Below are positions 5,620 to 9,025 of a DNA stretch of 9,025 nt, piece after piece. Numbering within the stretch: position 1 is the first letter of the stretch; each line of letters starts with the position of its first letter. Under the pieces are notes generated by a model. The model was not told the DNA's origin and searched no databases. It saw nothing but the letters and a program-made list of their open reading frames with translations. The position numbers were made by a program, and so were the translations under genes. This DNA comes from Proteobacteria bacterium UBA1847 (GTDB lineage Bacteria > Pseudomonadota > Gammaproteobacteria > Steroidobacterales > Woeseiaceae), in contig DDIP01000303.1 in assembly GCA_002338605.1 (NCBI GenBank), positions 393-9,417 on the forward strand, given 5' to 3'.

Positions 5620-6924
5620 CTAAGCAGGAAAAACGACGCGCGCGAGCAAGCCGTTACCACCGTCTTCCCGGGCCTCGAGCGTCAGCGATGCGCCGTGCAC
5701 GGCGGCAATCTTGCGACATATCGCAAGCCCAAGTCCATGGCCGGCGCTGCGGCTGTCCATGCGGCTGTAACCGGCGTTGAGCGCCTCCCGATGTGCGGGC
5801 TCAATACCCGGGCCGTTATCTTCCACGGAAAGGCAGACACCCAAGTCAGTTCGCTCGAGCCTTACATCAAGTTCAGTCCCGGGGCCTGCATGACGCAACA
5901 CATTGAGCAAAAGGTTTCTTAGCAATACCGCGAGAAGCACCTTGTCGCCTGGTACCGCGAGCGACGAGAGCGAGCGGCTTACGGTCATTCCTGCATCCAT
6001 CATGTCAGGCGACAACTGCTCGAGTTCCTGTGTACAGAGGAGTTCAAGATCGACATCGGCAAAACTCCGGCGCAGGTGTCCCTGCTCGACACGTGCCAGG
6101 GTCAACATCTGGCTGACCAGCTGGGTCAGTCGATTGACCTCGAACTTCAGAACTGCGATGTCCGGGTCATCACCGGCGAGTTCCAGTTTTAGCGTTGTTA
6201 ATGGCGTTCGCAGCTCGTGCGCCACATCGTTTGCAAACTGGCGCTCGCGGCTGAGCACGTCGTCGACATTGTTGATGAGCCGATTCAACGTATCGCGCAA
6301 GACCGCAACTTCCCTTGTTGACGTACTAACGGACAATGGGGCCAGCGAGTCCGGACTGCGAGTCTCCAGTTGGCGACTCAAACGTGTAACGGGCCGCAGC
6401 ACCATCGTGAGAAAAATCGCCAGCAATGCCAGGTTGATGCCACCGGCGACCAGAACGGGCGTAGCGATATCGTCGAAAACATCCTCCTGGGCGTCGCTCA
6501 GATAGTCATCGCGCCGCAGGATCTGAACCACGTACCGGTCGCTTGCGCGTTGCGAGCCATGCCAGTCGTAGCCATCCAGTGCGAGGCTGAGCGTTTCGTC
6601 CTCAACCTTCGGCATGGGTTTGCTGTGGCTGAGATTACTGGTGAGCAAACCTGTCGATCGCTCATAGACGTTCACCCACAGCGTGTCCTCGTCATCCTCC
6701 TCAAAGACTGTTGCAAGCAGGCTTTGGAGTTCATCAGGCGGCAAGTCGTGCATGCCGGATTCCAGCATTTCCGATAGCAGGCGACTCTGGGTTTCGAGAT
6801 CGTCGTCAAGCAAGTCGCGAAATTCGTGTTTGGCGACAAGATAGGTTGCTGCGACACCGCCGATGCCTGTTAGTACTGTACTGAGCGCAAGCAAAAATCC
6901 CAGGTGTGTCAAACGAAGCTTCAT
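5620..6924 (-). CDS. qseC: QseC/PmrB-like sensor histidine kinase
   Basis: A 434-residue inner-membrane sensor kinase that should phosphorylate the regulator encoded just upstream. A first membrane helix is at about 9-30, a periplasmic sensor domain at about 31-152 and a second helix at about 155-176, followed by HAMP (LRPVTRLSRQLE onward). The H-box is FANDVAHELRTPL with H236 as the phosphorylated residue, the N-box is LRNLLLNVLRHA around 335-346, and the ATP-lid motifs are DNGPGI (369-374) and GHGLGLAI (395-402). The layout and the RSPDSLAPL linker resemble QseC. The sensor domain carries acidic clusters (DDD at 40-42, EEDDED at 75-80), which in related kinases can bind cations; the ligand here is unknown. 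It starts by an ATGA overlap with the regulator gene, indicating translational coupling. It ends convergently with the sigma factor gene, 137 bases away. Confidence 0.88.
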   Translation of the reverse strand: MKLRLTHLGFLLALSTVLTGIGGVAATYLVAKHEFRDLLDDDLETQSRLLSEMLESGMHDLPPDELQSLLATVFEEDDEDTLWVNVYERSTGLLTSNLSHSKPMPKVEDETLSLALDGYDWHGSQRASDRYVVQILRRDDYLSDAQEDVFDDIATPVLVAGGINLALLAIFLTMVLRPVTRLSRQLETRSPDSLAPLSVSTSTREVAVLRDTLNRLINNVDDVLSRERQFANDVAHELRTPLTTLKLELAGDDPDIAVLKFEVNRLTQLVSQMLTLARVEQGHLRRSFADVDLELLCTQELEQLSPDMMDAGMTVSRSLSSLAVPGDKVLLAVLLRNLLLNVLRHAGPGTELDVRLERTDLGVCLSVEDNGPGIEPAHREALNAGYSRMDSRSAGHGLGLAICRKIAAVHGASLTLEAREDGGNGLLARVVFPA

Positions 6925-7577
6925 TCGTGCGTCAGCCGATAACCAAACCCACGAACGGTGGTAATTCGATCCTTGCCGATTACCTTGCGCAGCATATGCA
7001 TGTGCACATCCAGCGAATTCGAGTCGACCCCTTGCCCGAGACCGTACAGTTGTTGCATGAGCCGCTCGCGACTGACCGGCTTCGCGCCAGCCTGCATCAG
7101 GACAGCGAGTAACTGAAACTCTTTGGCGGGCAGATGAATTGCATCGCCATGCAAGTAGAACTGCTGCTGTTCAGAAGAAAAGCTCAGGTCGCCGGCGCTC
7201 AACATTGCTTGTGCAGCGCCTGATTTTCGTCTCAGTAGTACGCGAATCCTTGCCAGTAACTCGTCGGGCTCGAAAGGCTTGACGAGGTAGTCATCGGCAC
7301 CTGTATCCAGGCCCCGTACCCGATCATCCAGCGCGTCACGCGCCGACAGGATCAAAACCGGCAACAGCGATCCCTTTTTTCGCATGGCCTGCAGCCAGTC
7401 GATACCATCACCATCCGGCAGACCAAGGTCCAGCAGCAACGCGTCGTATTCCGCTGTCGCCAGATGGTCTTTCGCAGTTGCGAGAGTCCGAACCCAGTGG
7501 ACGCGGTAGTGCGGCCGGAGCAGTTTGAGCAGTGCTTTGCCAAGGTTCAGGTCGTCTTCGACGGATAACAGGTACAC
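6921..7577 (-). CDS. qseB: OmpR-family response regulator, QseB/PmrA type
   Basis: A 218-residue DNA-binding response regulator. The receiver domain (1-115) has the acidic pair E7/D8-D9, phospho-acceptor D50 (LLLDLGLPDGDG), S78 and K100 (LVKPFEPDELLARI, typical of the QseB/PmrA/TctD subgroup). The winged-helix output domain (about 125-216) has SREELMQ-like SRERLMQQLY, the recognition helix SNSLDVHMHMLRKV and the terminal wing VRGFGYRL. The start is GTG 7577: the frame is closed by a stop shortly upstream, and MYLLSVEDD is the normal beginning of such proteins. The ribosome binding site is weak. The stop TGA overlaps the kinase ATG. It lies about 100 bases behind the ygiW-type gene, matching the ygiW-qseBC order in E. 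coli. By homology it should regulate its own operon. Confidence 0.93.
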   Translation of the reverse strand: MYLLSVEDDLNLGKALLKLLRPHYRVHWVRTLATAKDHLATAEYDALLLDLGLPDGDGIDWLQAMRKKGSLLPVLILSARDALDDRVRGLDTGADDYLVKPFEPDELLARIRVLLRRKSGAAQAMLSAGDLSFSSEQQQFYLHGDAIHLPAKEFQLLAVLMQAGAKPVSRERLMQQLYGLGQGVDSNSLDVHMHMLRKVIGKDRITTVRGFGYRLTHE

Positions 7578-7603
7578 GGTAGGCTATTCTCGGGATTGCG
7601 GCA

Positions 7604-7652
7604 GCCGAATCAATGTGTTCGCCAGGGAAGTCGGTCCACACACTGATTCGGC
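7604..7652 (-). promoter_or_regulatory. Stem-loop between the ygiW-type gene and the regulator gene
   Basis: Bases 7604-7618 pair with 7638-7652, giving 15 pairs around a 19-base loop. The only non-Watson-Crick position (7613 with 7643) is A-C on the plus strand but U-G in the minus-strand RNA, so the structure is fully paired only in the operon mRNA. No U-tract follows. It may stabilise the upstream ygiW message, attenuate read-through into qseB-qseC, or be a processing site. Confidence 0.6.
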
Positions 7653-7674
7653 CACCGGTTGCAATTCGAACAGC

Positions 7675-8022
7675 TTATTTCACCAGCCGGATGGAATCGA
7701 CATCAATTGTGTTGCCGGTGCGTTCCTTGTCGACTTCTCCCGTGAGCTCGACCTTGTCGGTAGGGGATACCTCAAGGCCGTGCCAGTCGTCATCGTCGAT
7801 CTCGACGATCAACGTGCCTGAGTCATCCTTGAATTCGTATTCCTCGTCACCGGTTTTTCGAACAATGTAGCCAACCAGCCGGACGTGTGTGTCGTCAGCC
7901 AGTTCCTGGACCTCAAGCGCCGTGACAAGCGGGCGGCCATCAGGACCGCTGAATCCACCGGTCTGGGCGTAGGCTGTAGCGGCAGCCAGGCCGAATAAAA
8001 CGATAAGGCAAATCTTTTTCAT
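7675..8022 (-). CDS. ygiW: YgiW/YdeI family (BOF, OB-fold) periplasmic stress protein
   Basis: A 115-residue exported protein of the bacterial OB-fold (BOF) family, whose members are linked to stress tolerance and to signalling through QseBC or PreAB. Residues 1-19 are a signal peptide (MKK, hydrophobic core, AYA before Q20). The mature start has the family's GGFSGP motif. The OB-fold follows with VRLVGYIVRK, YEFKDDSGTLIVEIDDDDW (conserved D-x-x-G-x-x-x-V-x-I-D strand and W80), VELTGEVDKE and DVDSIRLV. Length and motif order match E. coli YgiW, with an acidic DDDD patch at 76-79. I chose ATG 8022 because AAGGAG lies 8 bases upstream and the signal peptide begins there; the ATG nine codons earlier adds no signal feature. 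It is the first gene of the operon with the two-component system. Confidence 0.9.
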   Translation of the reverse strand: MKKICLIVLFGLAAATAYAQTGGFSGPDGRPLVTALEVQELADDTHVRLVGYIVRKTGDEEYEFKDDSGTLIVEIDDDDWHGLEVSPTDKVELTGEVDKERTGNTIDVDSIRLVK

Positions 8023-8053
8023 GGAATGGGCTCCTTGTTGAGTGTTCAAGGAG

Positions 8054-8086
8054 AGCTTAGCGGCGCAACATTAAGTTTATCTTAGG
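8054..8086 (-). promoter_or_regulatory. Candidate QseB/PmrA-type operator and promoter of the ygiW-qseBC operon
   Basis: On the minus strand there is a direct repeat CCTAAG, 5 bases, CTTAAT (8070-8086), with 11-bp periodicity as in PmrA/QseB boxes (CTTAA-type half-sites). TAAGCT (8054-8059), a possible -10, starts 10 bases after the second half-site, a usual arrangement for promoters activated by this class. It lies about 45 bases upstream of the start codon. The motif is short and degenerate, so this rests partly on context. Confidence 0.45.
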
Positions 8087-8144
8087 AGTACGAGTATGCA
8101 GACGGGTGTGGAGATCAACCCGCGCTTGTTTCTATCGTCGTGGC

Positions 8145-8176
8145 GAATCGCGGCGCCAGGAAGCTTGCCGCGATTC
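8145..8176. repeat. Inverted repeat (stem-loop) downstream of the small membrane protein gene
   Basis: A perfect 10-bp inverted repeat (8145-8154 with 8167-8176) encloses a 12-base loop. It lies in the 3' region of the minus-strand gene ending at 8211 and upstream of the ygiW operon. Neither strand has a T-tract after it, so it is not a classical intrinsic terminator, but it could mark the 3' end of the membrane protein transcript. Confidence 0.45.
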
Positions 8177-8190
8177 TCGATTGCAGTAAA

Positions 8191-8218
8191 AAAGCGTTAC
8201 CCGGAAAGCGTTACCCGG
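8191..8218. repeat. 14-bp perfect tandem repeat over a stop codon
   Basis: The 14-base unit AAAGCGTTACCCGG occurs twice in direct succession (8191-8204 and 8205-8218). The right copy contains the stop codon of the minus-strand membrane protein gene (TAA at 8211-8213); the left copy repeats it in the 3' region. On the minus strand the array runs into TTTTTT. It looks like a slippage duplication or a small protein-binding repeat. Confidence 0.75.
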
Positions 8219-8582
8219 GATGGGTGATTTCGCCAGAGGTGGCCGACGTGAAATGCGCAAGAAGTGCGACGATGCCACCTGCAACCAGAAGGGACAGGAA
8301 CAGGATTGCCTGCTTGGCAAATAGCAACGGCATAATTCCTCCCACCAGCATTAGCACCCCGCCAACGAGGAACTTGCGCTTCCATGACATGATCCCGCCT
8401 GTCACCCCGAGCACCAGGCTGAGGATCATCAGCAGGCCCGCCGTGCCCATGTTCTGGAGTTGCTCTCCACCCATCGCACGTTGCATCTCGTTGAGCTGGC
8501 CGAAGTCGCCAAGCCATTTTGCGCCGAGTGCGCCGGCAACCAAACCGCCAAGTACACCAAGAATCAATGCCGCTATTCTCAT
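8211..8582 (-). CDS. Small membrane protein of unknown function (four predicted helices)
   Basis: A 123-residue hydrophobic protein that I do not recognise as a named family. Four membrane helices are readable at about 3-22, 47-65, 70-88 and 92-110. The loop at 23-45 (polar, with Met/Gln: NEMQRAMGGEQLQNMG) lies between the first two, and a short basic turn WKRK (67-70) lies between helices 2 and 3, placing that turn in the cytoplasm by the positive-inside rule. Glycine-rich helices (LGGLVAGALG, VGGVLMLVGG) suggest tight packing. The start ATG 8582 has AAGGAG 8 bases upstream, which supports a real gene. It lies upstream of and in the same direction as the ygiW operon, but with a gap of about 190 bases that holds a stem-loop, so probably separate. 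The opposite-strand open frame here is a shadow. Confidence 0.72.
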   Translation of the reverse strand: MRIAALILGVLGGLVAGALGAKWLGDFGQLNEMQRAMGGEQLQNMGTAGLLMILSLVLGVTGGIMSWKRKFLVGGVLMLVGGIMPLLFAKQAILFLSLLVAGGIVALLAHFTSATSGEITHPG

Positions 8583-8903
8583 CGTCTATTCTCCTTGTTG
8601 ATCAAGTACTCATTGTTGTCGCGTCAGATGCAGCGCTGTTGGGAAGTTGATGCCGCCTTGATGGGGGGCAATAAACTTGCTTTGGGCGCTTCAGCGACTC
8701 TGGAGAGTACAGAGCCCTGGTCACTGCACACATCGACAGCTAGCGGCATTTAGCGGCGATTAACGGTAAAAACAGGCTATAGGTCAGAGAACTTCGAGCG
8801 GCCTATGCCCCGAAGATCGTTCAGGTTATTCGGGTTGGCCTTTGATACGGAGTACGGGTTAATCTCGTATTCTGTGAGCAGAACAGCAAAAAACCGAATT
8901 TCC
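8583..8903. other. Intergenic stretch without a convincing gene
   Basis: About 320 bases between the divergent membrane protein and lipoprotein genes. I see no open frame with a ribosome binding site, no clear sigma-70 promoter and no strong hairpin. Minor items are an 8-bp palindrome TTGATCAA (8598-8605), two copies of TAGCGGC (8741-8747 and 8751-8757), and a weak CTTCG/CGAAG hairpin near 8791-8814. Confidence 0.5.
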
Positions 8904-9025
8904 ATGAGTCAGGAACACGACAAGTACAAGAGTGAGCAATCGCTTCTTCCCGATATTGCTTTGAATTTCGTACTCCCTGGAATTGTCGCGGCCGTGTTGC
9001 TACTGGCAGGCTGCGGTTCCGGTGG
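8904..9025 (+). CDS. Probable lipoprotein, N-terminal part only (runs off window)
   Basis: The frame from ATG 8904 is open to the window end and gives 40 residues: a polar, charged stretch of about 18 (MSQEHDKYKSEQSLLPD), a hydrophobic segment (FVLPGIVAAVLLL) and then LAGCGSGG, a good lipobox with cysteine 37 as the lipidation site and a flexible Gly/Ser linker after it. The N-terminal region before the hydrophobic core is long for a lipoprotein signal peptide. An in-frame TTG (codon 20) would give a normal signal peptide, but I see no good ribosome binding site for either start. The mature domain is outside the window, so the function cannot be told. Confidence 0.5.
   Translation, partial: MSQEHDKYKSEQSLLPDIALNFVLPGIVAAVLLLAGCGSG

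Noticed and set aside
5903..6505. 200-codon plus-strand open frame opposite the kinase
   Set aside because: Ser/Arg-rich translation typical of antisense shadow; the kinase frame has all histidine kinase boxes.
8140..8601. 153-codon plus-strand open frame opposite the membrane protein
   Set aside because: Pro/Ser/Ile-rich antisense of a hydrophobic gene; the minus frame has a good ribosome binding site and clear helices.
8741..8757. Two TAGCGGC copies as an iteron or CRISPR-like repeat
   Set aside because: Only two 7-base copies with a 3-base gap; too short to distinguish from chance.

Overview
The window looks like chromosomal DNA from a gammaproteobacterium. The evidence is a close RpoH (sigma-32) homologue, a ygiW-qseB-qseC-type operon laid out as in Escherichia coli, a DegQ-type protease and a moderately high G+C content. 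I cannot name the genus from sequence alone. No rRNA, tRNA, CRISPR, insertion sequence or integrase is visible.

Region 1 (1-530) is the 3' part of a uracil-DNA glycosylase superfamily gene that begins before the window. Region 2 (571-5482) is a compact protein-quality-control cluster. It holds a secreted YfdX-family protein (-), two different small heat shock proteins of the Hsp20/alpha-crystallin family (-), a periplasmic Do-family (DegQ/DegP) serine protease (+) and an RpoH-type heat-shock sigma factor (+). In front of each of these five genes I can read the same bipartite element: CTTGAA, then 15 or 16 bases, then CCTAT (CCATAT for the sigma gene). It fits the sigma-32 promoter pattern in sequence, spacing and distance to the start codon. 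The simplest reading is a self-contained heat-stress regulon: the sigma factor transcribes itself and the four effector genes, the sHSPs hold cytoplasmic clients, and DegQ and YfdX act in the envelope. The gene content overlaps the known transmissible locus of stress tolerance (yfdX, hsp20, degP), but here it carries its own sigma factor and no ClpK, FtsH, HdeD, thioredoxin or KefB is seen.

Region 3 (5620-8086) is a minus-strand operon: a YgiW/YdeI-family periplasmic OB-fold protein, then an OmpR/QseB/PmrA-type response regulator, then a QseC-like histidine kinase overlapping it by ATGA. A PmrA/QseB-like direct repeat lies upstream of ygiW and a 15-pair stem-loop lies between ygiW and the regulator gene. 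This looks like a self-regulated envelope-stress sensor beside the heat-shock cluster.

Region 4 (8087-9025) has a small four-helix membrane protein of unknown function (-), a 14-bp tandem repeat over its stop codon, about 320 bases without a convincing gene, and the first 40 codons of a probable lipoprotein (+) that runs off the window.
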